Below are positions 49,716-62,854 of a stretch of 64,000 bases of DNA, one piece after another. The position numbers and the translations under genes were made by a program. The notes below the pieces were generated by a model that saw only the letters and a list, made by a program, of their open reading frames with translations, made no database searches and was not told the origin of the DNA. Source of the stretch: Litomosoides sigmodontis (lineage: Eukaryota > Nematoda > Chromadorea > Rhabditida > Onchocercidae); NCBI GenBank assembly GCA_963070105.1, contig OY718805.1, forward strand, positions 4,956,001 through 5,020,000, read 5' to 3'. The stretch's first letter is position 1. The number at the start of each line of letters is the position of its first letter.

Positions 49716-51981
49716 ATGTCATGTACGCTTATATTTGACAATGGTTGTAGCACTATCAAAGCTGGTTATATAACTAGTGATCAACCAAAGTAATGTTTAA
49801 TTATTTTTTGATGTGGTTACGATTGTTAGTGAAAGTTTAACTTAGAAGGAAACAATCATTTATTATGATTCCAACCAATGATTTCAATTGTTTCATTGGA
49901 AATGTTCCAAACTACAGTGTTTCTTTTTGCAATTTTTACACTTTATTTAAAAGATTTCAGACTGTTCCCAAACTATATTGTTAAGACGAAAAGTGATCGT
50001 AAAAGGATTTTTGTGGCAGATGAAGTTGAAGAATGTCGTGATCATTCTAGCTTGTTTTTTCTTACTCCAGCTGAAAAAGGATATATTGGTTAGCATGTTA
50101 TTGATTTTAGCAATTCAGCAGTGGATGATTAGATAAGATTGATTTTATTAACTTGTTATGCGGAGGTGTTTTAGTGAATTGGGACGTAGAGCAGCAAATA
50201 TGGGACAGAGTATTCGGGAAAGACGCGCTCAATGTTTCGTTCCCTGATACCCGTATTATTATGACTGACACCATTTACACTGTACCAGCAATCCGAGACC
50301 TGTCGGATGAAATACTTTTCGAACAATACGGATTTCATTCAGTTGTCAAGACAAGTGGTAAGTAGTTCTGAATAACTTATAGAAATACTTTATTTTGCAA
50401 ATTTTATCTGGATGCAAGTCTGAAAACTCTTCATCAGTGTTATGTTCTCGCTGAATTCATAAAAATATTTATGCTTATGAAAAAAAAATGTACCTTAAGC
50501 GTCTTCACTTATTGCAATGGCTGATACAGTGTCACAGGAATATAAAGATCAGCTTTGTTGTATTGTCGTAGATACAGGTTATTCATTTACGCACATTGTT
50601 CCTTATTATAATGGAAAAGTTATTCGAGAAGGCATTGTAAGGTAAGTATAAATTCTTTAAATAAAAGTTTTGCAATTTGATAATGACTGTCATTTAAGAA
50701 AATACTGTTTCAATTTCTTTTCATACTGGAGGGATTTATATTTTTTGCTGTAGCACAAGGTTCAGAATAAATTGGAGGCAATCCATCTTTGAATTTCAGA
50801 ATTGACATTGGCGGTAAAGTTTTGACTAATTTGCTGAAAGAATGGGTTTCATATAGACAATTAAATGTGATGGAAGAAACATATGTTATGAATGAATGTA
50901 AGGAAGATATTTGCTTTGTTGCTGATGATTTTGCTAAAAATATGGAGATGGCTAAGTAAGTTTTCAAGAGTTTAGATAATTTTGTTAATAAATAGAATTA
51001 GTGGCACCTTTTTGATTGATATCGAATAAAGCAGATACTACTTCAATTTGGGTACAGACGAAAATTTTCTAAGCTATTTTCAGGGTTTAATACGTGGTTT
51101 TGACTTGATATTTCTTTTATAAGGTTTCGCAAACTTCTTCAATTTTTTTTCGTTTTTCTGTGTATTTTGGTATCTTAAGTTCTCTTTGTTTAAGGCGGAG
51201 AGGTAAAGAAAATACCATTGTTCGAGACTATGTGCTTCCAGATTTCAACATCCATAGTCGTGGATTTATTCCTACTTATGAAGACAACGTCTGCCATGAT
51301 CTTCAGAAATTGAGAGTAAATGTAGAAAGATTTGCAGTGCCTGAGACACTTTTTTCACCGTCGGACATTGGTGTTTTGCAAATGGGAATACCGGAAGCTA
51401 TTGCAACAGCTGTAAAGAAATGTCCATTTGGTATCCCATTCATTTTGAATTGTAGTGATATTTCTATCTAAGAATAAAGTGAATTTGTTACTTTTTCTTG
51501 GTACATTAATTGCTGCAAACATTTAAAAAGTTCGTGACCTTATTAAGGCATGCAAGGACGATTGTTGAACAATATTATTCTTTGTGGCGGTAATGCTTCA
51601 TTCCGAGGATTCAGTGAACGAGTGTAGGTTTTTAGCAGCTTTAATTTTGTTTTTTAAAAATGTGTATCAGTCTTTCTACCTGAGTAATTAAATAAAGTGC
51701 ATGGAGATTATTGTTACTCTTAGATATCTTTTCATTTTCACGCTATCCTCAATTTTTTTTAGCCGATTAATTTTAGTGTTAAAGATTTACGGCCATTTGT
51801 GGATCAAATTTATGATATACAATTAAGAGATGTTTCTAATCCTATAACACATGCTTGGCACTGTGGGCGAAATGCAGCGAAGCTTGGTGCTTGGGATAAT
51901 AAGTTCGTTTTAACTTTTTATGAGGAAATGAATAAGTTTTTCAGTGTAAGTTTTCACGACACGTATCAGGTACTTATATAA
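49716..51981 (+). CDS. arp-6: actin-related protein 6 (SWR1/SRCAP subunit)
   Basis: Nuclear actin-fold protein of the complex that loads histone H2A.Z. Eight exons: 49716-49789, 49961-50088, 50175-50357, 50500-50641, 50800-50955, 51195-51430, 51557-51623, 51777-51981; 396 residues, equal to human ACTR6. Matches in order: LIFDNGCSTIKAGY, GYIVNWDVEQQIWDRVFGK, LCCIVVDTGYSFTHIVPYY, IDIGGKVLTNLLKEWVSYR, VRDYVLPDF, ERFAVPETLFSPSDIG, QMGIPEAIATA, LCGGNASFRGF, and NPITHAWHCG. The last exon could instead splice at 51950 to a short exon near 52027, but reading on to the TAA gives the family length. It lies head-to-tail with SAP49. Confidence 0.95.
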
Positions 51982-52735
51982 GATAAACAAGTGAGTATTT
52001 TTGACTTTTTTGAAAAAAGTGTTTTTAATATTGACACAAATTTCAGATTTGTTTCGAAAGCGGAATACACCGAACACGGCTCCATCATTTGGAGGAAGAA
52101 ATTCTTCCATTTTCTTGAAATATAGCTTTTATCGTTTTGCTTTAAAATTCATTGTTCTGATGATCTCATACTATTTGTTATATTCAAGACAAAATTTTTT
52201 ACAATGTGGAATGTTATATTTATGTGTTATTCATGAAAATATTTTACCTAATGATTTTTCATTTTCTTTCAAATTTATACTTTATTTTTCTTCTTGGAGT
52301 TTGACAATTAATAGTGGTATTTCGTAAGATTTGGTGACGCAGTACTAAGATTTATTTGAAAATCTTTGTGTGTGAACTGCAATCATAATCTAATTTATAT
52401 TTTTCTCTATTCATGAAAGTGCATTACAGAGTCTAAGGGGATAGGTTAATAGTAATTGTTTTCCATTTCTTCCCATTACTTTATAAACTAAATAAAAGTT
52501 AGGATTTCTTAATATTAGAATATCTGATAATTCTTGTATAGAATTAGCTCATATTTCTCTGTAAAACGGACGTCAAACTTTCATAGCGAATTCACAGCGA
52601 AAAGTGAGGTTCCAAAAAAACTTTGACATTTTTTCCTATTGCTAATGATTTGGAATGTTGCAGGAAATAGTCTGCTGTTGAATAGTATTTGCTTCAAATT
52701 TAGTCGCTCCTTATATTGCAGTTTTGCCTTCAAAT
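51982..52735 (+). other. ARP6 - SAP49 intercistronic region
   Basis: About 0.75 kb of AT-rich sequence. A TATATTGCAG acceptor at about 52711-52720 precedes the SAP49 ATG by 15 bases and could be a trans-splice site. No independent gene; an open frame at 52001-52327 is AT-driven. Confidence 0.45.
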
Positions 52736-55700
52736 ATGTCAGCAGGACCTGTTTTGGAGAGGAATCAGGGTAAGCGTATGTGATTCTTGAAATTTATCAG
52801 GAGCGTTTTTGCTCACCTCCAAACCGTGTTTGGGTAATGTTAGCTGTATTTATAATTGCTTCGTTCATTTGCTAATGTTTTAATGCATTTGCTAATGATA
52901 TAAACAGCTCTGATGCAATGATGCAAGTAGTTAATGCTTAAATGTGAACTTTTTGATTTCTTTAGGAAAAAAATTTTCTTTTGTAAGTTCTAAATAGCTG
53001 AAAATATTTTTGCTTAGTTTTATTTTATAGTAATTTGATTGCATATATAATAGAGGATCAAAATCAAAAAAAATTTTCTAAACGCAAATATACTAATTCA
53101 AAGGATATTATTCAGTTTGTGTTCCACTTGGAAATTACTATACATTATTTTTACTGAATGGTGAAAATGAAGTAGCTATCGACTTTTCTGTATAAAATGC
53201 TTCAGATGCCACAATTTACGTTGGTGGTCTGGATGAGAAAGTGACTGATGCAATTTTATGGGAGCTATTTGTACAGGCAGGACCGGTTGTATCAGTCAAT
53301 ATGCCAAAAGATCGAGTGACTAGCTCACATCAAGGGTTATTTCACTTCTGGATTTAGAATTTGATGTCAATTAAATCTCACACACACATTTCAATCTTAA
53401 TTTGCATAAACTTGACACTGATTTTTTTTTGTTTTGGTTCATCTTTCCTTTTTGCTGCCAACTTATACATGCATGAATTTCTGGTTGCAGCTTCGGCTTT
53501 ATTGAATTCATGGGTGAAGAAGACGCCGATTATGCAATTAAGATCATGAACATGATAAAATTATATGGGAAACCTATAAAGGTTGTTAAAATTGTTTAAA
53601 AATTACTCATTACTGTTCCGGGGTTGAAGGATTGGCTGAAGAATGAATAGTGTTTTTTCCTTTGGAAAAAAATGTAAAATGTAATGAGTGGCATTACAAT
53701 GTGTGACAAATGACTGAAATCTAACAGGATCTTCACAAAATCGTAGGCCTCTTCATTTCTTCTCTTTTGTCTAGTAGCTTCCAGTGATTTCAAATTTTCT
53801 TGTTATAACTGGGCTGAACTTAATAGCGAAACATTGAAGTAAAAAATAGTTCGAAAAAATTTTTCTAGGTAAATAAAGCGTCAGCGCATGAGAAGAATAT
53901 GGATGTTGGCGCAAATGTATTTGTTGGTAATCTTGATCCAGAAGTGGATGAGAAATTACTTTTTGATACATTCAGTGCATTTGGAGTCATCCTGCAGGTC
54001 TTTTTTCATATCTTAACTGTTATTATCTCCTCACGCTTTGCTTTGATCTGGATTCCGTAAAATTTCATTGTATGAAAATATCTCATTATTACGTTATTCT
54101 AGAAAGAAAACGGATTCAACTCTATAAGTCTTGTTTGTTTCCTAGTACGTTGTTTATGATTTTGTTTTCTTAATTTCTCTCCAAATCCATTATGATCATT
54201 TTTCAGGTTCCAAAAATAATGCGCGATGCTGAGACGGGTAATAGTAAAGGTTTCGCATTCGTCAATTTTGCATCATTCGAAGCATCAGATTCAGCTATTG
54301 AAGCAATGAATGGGCAGTTTCTTTGTAATCGAGCTATCACCGTGAGTTATGCATTCAAAAAGGATACGAAGGTTTGTTATTTTCTCTTTTTTGGTTTTCG
54401 TGTTAAAATGGATGTATGATGAACTGATTTGATTTTATAATTAGTTTATACTTACGAATCTTTTTGTAGAGCAGCGAAATTACTAATACCATACAAAAAC
54501 TTAATTTGGATTTTAGTCTGTAAAAAAAGTTTTCGAAGCCTCTTTATTAACATTTTACCTTATTAACATGCTGAATTTTTGGAGTTGGTGTTGTGAATTT
54601 GTTGGAGCTTGTTTGGATACTCGTTAATTGTGCAGCCGAAGATTATTAGTATGAATATTTTATCTGTTTACAGTAGTGAATAACAATATCTGTTTAGATG
54701 AGAATATAAGCAGTATTGGAATAGTTCTTATGGTGCAATGATATGAGATACTGGTCAGCGAGAAGAGCTGAGCTCATTTCTTTACCCGAGCACCCCAAAA
54801 AACGCCTCTCTCTAAGGAAATACGTTATGTATACATAGTTGACAGATAGGGGGTGCTATATCCACTTGATACGATTGGTGGGAATAAATATTTTGGTTGA
54901 CAGCAGCTTACAATAATGAGATATCTTTTATGAGAAAGAATTAAAGAATACATGACAAAATAACTGACATTTGGTGGGAAGGAATACTATGAGTACACAG
55001 AAGATGAGATTATATGTGATATCGTACATTTGAATGTTTTTCCTTAAGCATTCGGATTTCTCGATATTTGGTTCTTTACCATGAATTTTGCGTTTGGTAC
55101 TCTCATTCATGCTGAATTCTGAAATTCTCAGCTTTATTAGTTTAATTTTTTCAAAACTTCAGGGTGAACGACATGGTACTGCCGCAGAACGAATGTTGGC
55201 CGCGCAGAATCCTCTGTTTCCTTCAGACAAACCAAATCAAATATTCTCTGATGGAAAATTGCCTCTTGCACCTGTGCTTCATCCACCACCTCCAGGTCCT
55301 CCAATACCTCCACCAATGATGCCACCAATGGCTGGACCACCACCTGCGATCTTTCCACCACCGCCACCACCTATGCCTACGCCAGGAGCAACACCGATTC
55401 CACCCCCACCTCCACCTCCCGCCCCACCAACACCACTTGGCACTCCTAGACCACCTCCGCCAATGAGTGGTGAGTGTTTGATAGTTTGGTTTTCATTATA
55501 TTCCATCTACTTTACATAATATTTTAAGGTAAAATCGAGGAAACCTTACTTAAATGAGTAAATTATTTGCCAACTGTTAAATTGACATTGATTGCTTTTC
55601 ATTACTATTGTCCATCAATTAAAAATTTTCAGCTCCATTACCAATGTGGGGAATGCCTCCGCCACCACCGATAACGCCAGGAATGCGACCGCCCGCAACA

Positions 55701-55901
55701 CCGACGCCGACACCTCCTCCACCACCTCCCCCCCGAGGATTCCCTCGAATGCCGCCACCTTTCCCTCCTATTCAAAGTCGTGCCCCATTTCCACCACCAC
55801 CCCCTCCCTCAGTGCGAATGATGCGCCCTCCACCACCTCCAGTTATGCGTCCTTCTCGACCACCTCCTCCTCCGTCATCTGCTCCCGCACCTACATCATA
55901 A
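52736..55901 (+). CDS. sap-49: splicing factor 3B subunit 4 (SAP49)
   Basis: SF3b component of the U2 snRNP that contacts pre-mRNA near the branch point. Seven exons: 52736-52769, 53206-53335, 53491-53581, 53869-53997, 54207-54371, 55163-55469, 55633-55901; 374 residues, all in phase. RRM1 (about 12-90) shows IYVGGL and GFGFIEF; RRM2 (about 99-178) shows [15 protein letters not shown] and [29 protein letters not shown] follows, then a ~170-residue Pro/Met/Gly tail of PPPPMP-type repeats as in other SF3B4 proteins. The 790-bp intron before the Pro-rich exons is the longest. AATAAA at 56215. Confidence 0.97.
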
Positions 55902-57239
55902 TAAGTTTTTAGATGATTTTTCGTTCCTTGTCATTTTGGAGTGTTAATTTTAGTTATCTCATTTCCATCACAACTTCAAAATTAATTGAATGTTCGGTGT
56001 TCACTATTTGTTACAAAATCAAAATTATGACAATCTTGCTAGATGAACTGTTTCATCAAGCTAGGTTACGCCGATTCTAAGGACAGTAGTTTCCTGGCAG
56101 ATCAACATCTTATCATTTCCATGATTTCCCAATTATCTGCCTAGTGCTGTTATTTGGTTATGCTTGTATTTAACAAGATTCTAATTGTTTGTTGCATGTG
56201 TGAAAATAAAAATATTATTGCCGCTTTTACTAGTAATTTTTACCAATTTCTTAAAAAAAAAAAGTCCTTAAATTATCAATTTGTCGATGTCGTATTGACC
56301 AGCGACAGATAACTTATTGAGATTGATTTTTCGTGAAGATTGATCTGGTGCGAACACATTCATAGTTACATGCGTATTGGTGATATGTGTGAGTATTAAT
56401 TGCATAGTGGTTGATGCATTTATTTGTAGATTTCAAATGACCTGAAAGTCATAGTTTAGGTAAAACTCATCGTTGTCGCTGGAGAAATGTTTGGAGTGTT
56501 GAGACATACATTTTTGTAGCACCTTATATTGCTTAAACTTCTGTCTGGTCCTCTTAAAAACCGTTCTCTAAATGTGAAGGACACTAACATGAAGAGAATT
56601 CTGTATGTTAAACAAGTTAAAAAAATGATAATTTCAATATTTGAGTAACTAGCATGAGTTGTATTACGCTGTGCGATATCACCTCTTTCTAGATTTCTAG
56701 TTCTTCAACACGGTGATAGTCCGTGTTGACTACCAGACAATCAGTAATATAATGTGTGAGTGATTAGTGCTTTGTAGTCATCTGCGATTGACTTCCACTT
56801 CTGCTTCGCTGTGGTATTATTGCTATCAGTTAAAATCCTTATCATTCTAGTAATCACCGCTTTCATCTACAGGTTATGAAATATCAAAGGAAATGTGAGA
56901 TGAGCTGATAGAATGGCCTAGCAGTTGCTACGTTATTTCACAAGACAGACAGAGACGCTTGGGGTGAGAGAAGACTGAGTTTTAATTGATGGTCGATTTC
57001 ACTCAAACCATAATAATGGCAAATCTTTCTTCTTGCACATCAGTCGTCTGCACTCGTGCCTCTGATAATTGTACTGATAACATTTTGCTGCACTGATAAG
57101 CTTATTGAAACCAAACTTTGCTGCTATCGGAAGAGGAAGGCAATGGTGGTTTGTCGCTAAGTTTTGTGTGAAATTTCACTGACTGCTAGTTGCAACGCTG
57201 AATTATAGTTTACGAGGAATTCCCAGTTTACGGCGTCTT
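55902..57239. other. SAP49 3' UTR and intergenic region
   Basis: Poly(A) signal AATAAA at 56215-56220 followed by T-rich sequence. The rest up to 57239 shows no gene. It must contain the promoter or trans-splice site of the next gene; no clear TTTCAG lies close to its ATG. Confidence 0.45.
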
Positions 57240-60200
57240 ATGCGAATTTTGAAAGAGATTTCATTCCTTCTGGTTTTCCCACTTCTTCGAGCCAGTGCTG
57301 ATGACTTCTTGGAAGAAGAAATACGATTGGAAGGCAAGAAAGATACGGATAATGTTTTGGGAGCATTCGTTACCGAATTTTTTGCTGACTCACAATGGCA
57401 GCTAATCGTTGATTTGGATTTCTTCAAGACTTTCTTTCTTCGTCCAACCAGCAAATTTGAGAAAGCGTTGAAATCAAGTGATGAATCATATATAAAAAGA
57501 TTGCTGTCTTTGTTGGAACCGCTAAAGGTCTTTTTTTTAGCTCTTTTTCTGTCTTCTTCATTTGGTTTTTACTGATTCATCCTTGATCGATTGATTAATT
57601 CCATCAGCTTAATTCATTCTTACTTAATCAAATCATAAGTTTTCTCATTATGAGGAAGTAGCTAGTACTAACTTGAATTCATATTCTGATTTGTGGCGAG
57701 TTAGTGCGACGGGTTGTTTAGCGGTAGAATTACGTTGACTGCTTAAAATAAGTAGCACAACGAATCTCGTTTTCCGACTTAATCCGACGTTAGAATTACC
57801 GTTGTTTCTAGTGGTATGTACGAAGCACGTTGTTTATGATTGTTAATGCAAAAAAGTTTAAAAGAATTACTCGAAGAAAAGGCTCTGTATGTTTAGATGG
57901 CAGTACCGTACAATTTGAATGTTGCAATAGCCACTCACGAATACTCTCATATATTCCAGGAATATGACCTTACATCATCTTGTATTGCTGATATAGCATA
58001 TTTCTTATGGACAGCTATAGACTACACTCGCTTGAATGAGGGAAGCAATGATTATACTAATTGCACTCGTCAATTTCAAATGCATAATCAAAATCACCGA
58101 TGGATTTTCAACGGTATGATTTTAAGAAATATAATGCTTTGCTGCAGATATGTGTATGTCGATAATTAATATCAGTGTAATAATAATTCCTTCAATTTCT
58201 GCTTTACTTAATTTCCCAGCTGTTCATGCAACAAATAATATTGACGCTTTAATTTTTTTGCAGTAATGGATGCAATGGGTAAAGTGCCAGCTGGTATCTT
58301 AAGTGGCAATAATCTCTGGATTGGATCATGGAGCGCTTGTCGGCGTATTTCAGTTGTCAAAAATCGCCAGCAGTATATTTTCTTACTCTTTATAATGCTT
58401 TCAGTCATAAGAACATTCAAATGAACAAGTCCTTTGATTTCAAAAATGTAACTTTTTGATATGCTTCTTCATGAGAAATTTAAGGATTCAAGCAATCAAG
58501 CGAATTTTGTTTAGGCAGAAATGGTCGGGTCAATATTGCTTGGCCACCTTTCAGCCATACAGTTCTGCTGATCCGTTCAGAAACATTGGTTCAAAACCAA
58601 TTGAGGATCCGGATGAATATTGCAGGTCTGTCCCCATGTCGCTGTTAAGAAACTATCGAAGATTTTTAACTATGTTTTTCCAATTAGATTTGCTTTCCAC
58701 CTATTCTCTCATTCTTAATATATTTTCCAGTTAAAATTCATTTCATTTAAAACTCGTTATCTTCATAAGTGAGCAGTTTTCAGCACTGAAGTACAACTGC
58801 AATTTTTTCTGAAGATTTCCTAAACTTAACTTGTTATGCTTAATTTAATCGTCGATCTTGAAGTTTTTAGATTATTTTTTCAGGAGTTCGAATACTTGGC
58901 GTTCAAATGAAACAGTTAATGAACATAACAAGTGCTTTACTTTAATTCCACTTCTTAACTATGGCATTTGCACGCCAGATTCTTGCACGAATTATGATGT
59001 AAAAAAAATTTTCGAATTAGGTATTTTTTTCTAGTTTAAGATTAATGAAGTTACGAGGTCTTCGTTCGGATTTAGAATTCAAAAAATCTTACTGGACTGA
59101 AAGCAGAAAAAGGAAATTCCGAAATATCAAATGTTATTGTGGTATTATGCGGTTAACGGAGAAAAAGCAAGGCTTTAAAAATCTTTTCAAGTTGCAGTTT
59201 ATAAATCAGCTGAAAGTGCGATTGGTCGACAACTAGTTTGCAATGTGGATATTGTTTGTCACAATAATTTACCTCATTCCCAGCTTTCTCATGATTCGAG
59301 CTCACTCATTGTGCTGTAAGTGAAGTATTTTGGTCTAAATTTAAATTCGGTAATGTAATTTGGATACGCATGAGTTTATACTGTTGAATTTAATTTTGTA
59401 TACTATTTTAAACTTTATGGGTTGAAAATTCACGAATTTTATAGATGATCGCTTTTTTTGAGTGTTCATCCGTTTCTAGAGCTTTAAACTCTCCGTTAAT
59501 GTGATAAAAAGTACATTTTTGCAGATTTTTTATACTCTTTATACTAGTGTTAATGATTTTCGGCACCCTCTATGATTGTCTTGTTTATCAAACGGAACTG
59601 AGGAATAGCGATGAGATGTGCAGTAAAAAACAATGCAAGCTGTTTCTTTTCCTTTTCTTTAAACTGTTTAATTTTGTAGGAGATTTGAATGCTGATGATG
59701 ACGTGTATTGTCTATTCTGAATCAAAAATGATTCGTTGTGAAATGGCAGTTTAAAGAAATTCTTTTTCCAATTAGCTTGTACATTATCCAATTTAAAGTA
59801 ATGGAAAGCTTTTAATTCCCACAAGGCGCTAAAAATAAAAGTGTAGTGGAAGGGAGCATTAGCAAAAAATATAATTTAACTGAAATTTATTCTTTCATTT
59901 ATGGATTTGCTAACAATTATTGGAATTTGTCAAGATTGGATTACGCTATTAGCTTACTCTCTGTAATATTTCAGATTCGTTCCAAAAAGTCTTGCTAGCA
60001 TTTTCGGTTTACACCAATGGACGAAATATCTTAAGAACTCAGAAACAAAGTAATCAAATACATTGCCTTCATGGTACTAGAGTTCTCAGTATGTTCTGGA
60101 TTATCCTCGGTCATTCATACTACTATATCGTTAGCAGTCTAACAGTTGGTATGTTTATTTCTAAAATCGCTAGACTTATAAGCAATCTTTTTGTATAGAA

Positions 60201-62854
60201 TATGAATTCTACGAGACTTGCAAGTAATGCTCAATCAGTAGTGCTTGGAGATCAAAGTTTAAAGTTGCGAAAATTTTGATTTATCGCATTTAATAAATAA
60301 ATTTATTTCAGATAATTTATTACCCACACTAATTGCATTTCCGCAGAAATTTTTCAATCTTATCATTGTGCAAGCGCCACTTGCCGTTGACTCATTTTTC
60401 TATATTAGGTTATAGCTTTGTTTGTGATAATTTATGGATTATTTTTACCACGTAAACTTTGGAATTTCTGAAAATTTTAAGGATTTTAAATTATTTCGGA
60501 TCTGTAGCTTTTTATTTAGATCCATATGCAGTTTTAGAAATTTGATAACTTTTATGAAATGTTTAAATTATGCGTATAAAATTTTAGTGGTATGTTAACT
60601 TCATATTTGTTTATGGAAAAGTTTAAAGTGGAAGCTGCGAAAGGTCGCTCAATATATTCGTTAGATATGTGGTTGCTTTTCTACATCCATCGATATATCC
60701 GGTTTGTTATCCTAGCACGAACACTATAATTGACTTGCTTTTTTTAATTTCGCTACGCCACACCCACTATGGTTATTAAAGGCTGACTCCGATATATTTA
60801 ATGGTTATGGTTCTCGATATCACACTGTTAACGCATTTTTCCGACGGACCTTTTTGGCGGCCGATTGAATCAAATTATTGTCGCAAAAGTTGGTGGACTA
60901 ACCTAATTTATATGAATAATTTTCTACTGCAAGATGTTGAAATTGTAAGTTCTACATTATATTTAACATATTATATTTTTTACCTATCTGTTATAGGTTC
61001 CATTTTGTATATGCCACATCTGCAGTTTGATGATTGAAAAATATTTTAAAACGATGTCTGTTTATTATATAGGCTTTGTTTTCCTTATCAATGCGGCATT
61101 CAATCCCTGTTACATTTCAGTTATATTTCTGAAATTCATGATATTGTGGTTTTTACTTTGAAAATTAGTCATCCATTCTTTTACAAAGCCTTTTTTTTAA
61201 ACTAATAAAATATGAAATTTTGGAGTGTATGGGATGGACTTGGTATATGGCTAATGACATGCAGTTTCATATACTATCACCGATACTTCTTATACTTTTG
61301 TACAAGTTAGTTAACCATTTATTCAACACAGTATGAAAACTATTATATTAGGTGTTTGCTAAATGTGAATTATTTTAAAATATTTAAATCGTTTAACACA
61401 AACTCTTTCTAATAATCATTTGTTAAATTTGTAGAAATCAGCTTGCTGGTATCACCATTGCATTATCGCTGATTACCATGTCATCGCTGGTGCATTTGTT
61501 CATCATTCTTGCAAATAACTATCCACCTGCTCCTATACTTACTGCGAAGCTACAACTGTACGTTTTTCCGGCTTTCTTTTTCAACTTACCTAAAGTTTTA
61601 TTTATTAGAGCTAATATTGTAGCAAATAAAAACATAAACATAAAACAAAGCCGAGTGAGTGAATCCTATGATTGGTTCCTGCAAACAGTAATGAAAAAAT
61701 AGTTGTAGAGTGCAGGATTTGAGCACATATTGGCCGGATGTGTATGTGAAGCCGTATATTCGTTGCAACCCATACATAATTGGCATATTAGTGGGGTACG
61801 CAGTACACAAATGTACACTTCAACCTACATTCCCGAAGGTACTTTTAAATTTGAGGAAAAACGAAAAAGAATTTTTCTTTGTCCGAAGGTAATTTCACTT
61901 TTTTCAAACTTGTTATCTTTTTTCAGTGGAAAATAGTAGCAGGTTGGGTGTTTTCTACCGTTTTTGGACTTTTAGCCGTATTTGGCTTGTATAATTATGC
62001 TCGTACTGGCGATATATCAAATGTAGCGCGCATTGTTTATGCTTTATTCGGACGTAATGCGTATGCATTAAGCTTAGCATGGGTTACCTTCGCATGTGCC
62101 ACTGGATATGGAGGTCAGCCTTTGATAAGTGTGTTTCTAATCGAATTCAAAATATTTGGCGAATAACGACATTTGCTTCTTCATGCAAATACCCATAACA
62201 AGTAATGACAGTCTTGAATGATTGTTCTAATTTCAGGAGCAATAAATGACATATTGAGTTGGCGAGCCTGGATACCATTAAGTCGTATAACATTTTGTGC
62301 ATATCTCATCCATCCTATTCTATTGCAAATTTATTATTTAAGTCGACCACATGCTTTTCACTTCACTACCGTCTATCAAATGGTATGTTGCTCTGTAACT
62401 TTGTTTTGTTCCTATCTCACAAAATACTGCATCACTTTTATTTCACAAAAAAAAGCTTATGTGAGGTGAAAATTTCGCTTGACCTATTCATAGCATAAGA
62501 CATCGACAATGATTGAGTATTGTTGAAATTGTTGAAAGTGTAGTGTCTGGAGCTTGTGTTTTGAGGTTTTGTTTTTAGTTCTACCAATTTGCGATAGCTG
62601 TTGCAATGGCATATTTTGCGGGTTTATTCCTAAGCTTAGCTTTCGAAGTACCCGTGTTTAACTTGGAAACTCTGCTACTCAATAAAATTATGGGAAATAT
62701 AAAGGCACGCCGACATCGAAAACCACCGAGGGTGAAAGTAGAATTTGGTGTGGTGAACAACGATGATGCAGACGATACGGCGTTGAAGGAGGCAGTAATG
62801 AAGTCGTGTACCTACGCAGTCGCTTTAAGTGAAAAGGAACGAGCTCAGTCATAA
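57240..62854 (+). CDS. nrf-6: NRF-6-like multipass acyltransferase
   Basis: Nose-resistant-to-fluoxetine family: a secreted NRF domain plus an integral acyltransferase-3 domain. In C. elegans NRF-6 acts in gut lipid/yolk transport and fluoxetine response. Seventeen exons: 57240-57527, 57897-58113, 58264-58372, 58515-58625, 58884-59020, 59192-59315, 59525-59622, 59975-60148, 60312-60408, 60588-60701, 60782-60944, 61226-61305, 61435-61557, 61709-61838, 61927-62113, 62237-62382, 62579-62854; 857 residues, all in phase. Signal peptide ILKEISFLLVFPLL. Luminal Cys-rich part: SSCIADIAYFL, VMDAMGKVPAGILSGNNLWIGS, YGICTPDSC. First membrane span IVLFFILFILVLMIFGTLYD. Acyltransferase core: LHGTRVLSMFWIILGHSYYY, SFFYISGMLTSYLF, RLTPIYLMVMVLD, PYIIGILVGY, CAYLIHPILL. 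About 11-12 spans; polar cytosolic tail. Confidence 0.93.

Noticed and set aside
52001..52327. 108-codon frame after ARP6
   Set aside because: Phe/Tyr/Leu-rich AT-driven frame in the ARP6-SAP49 gap. It could overlap an alternative ARP6 last exon, but the read-through stop at 51981 already gives the family length.
54788..54857. Inverted AGCACCCC / GGGGTGCT motifs in a SAP49 intron
   Set aside because: Arms of only 8 bp, about 60 bp apart, with no target duplication. Not enough for a foldback element.
55279..55506. Gly-rich minus-strand frame
   Set aside because: Antisense shadow of the SAP49 proline-rich exon.
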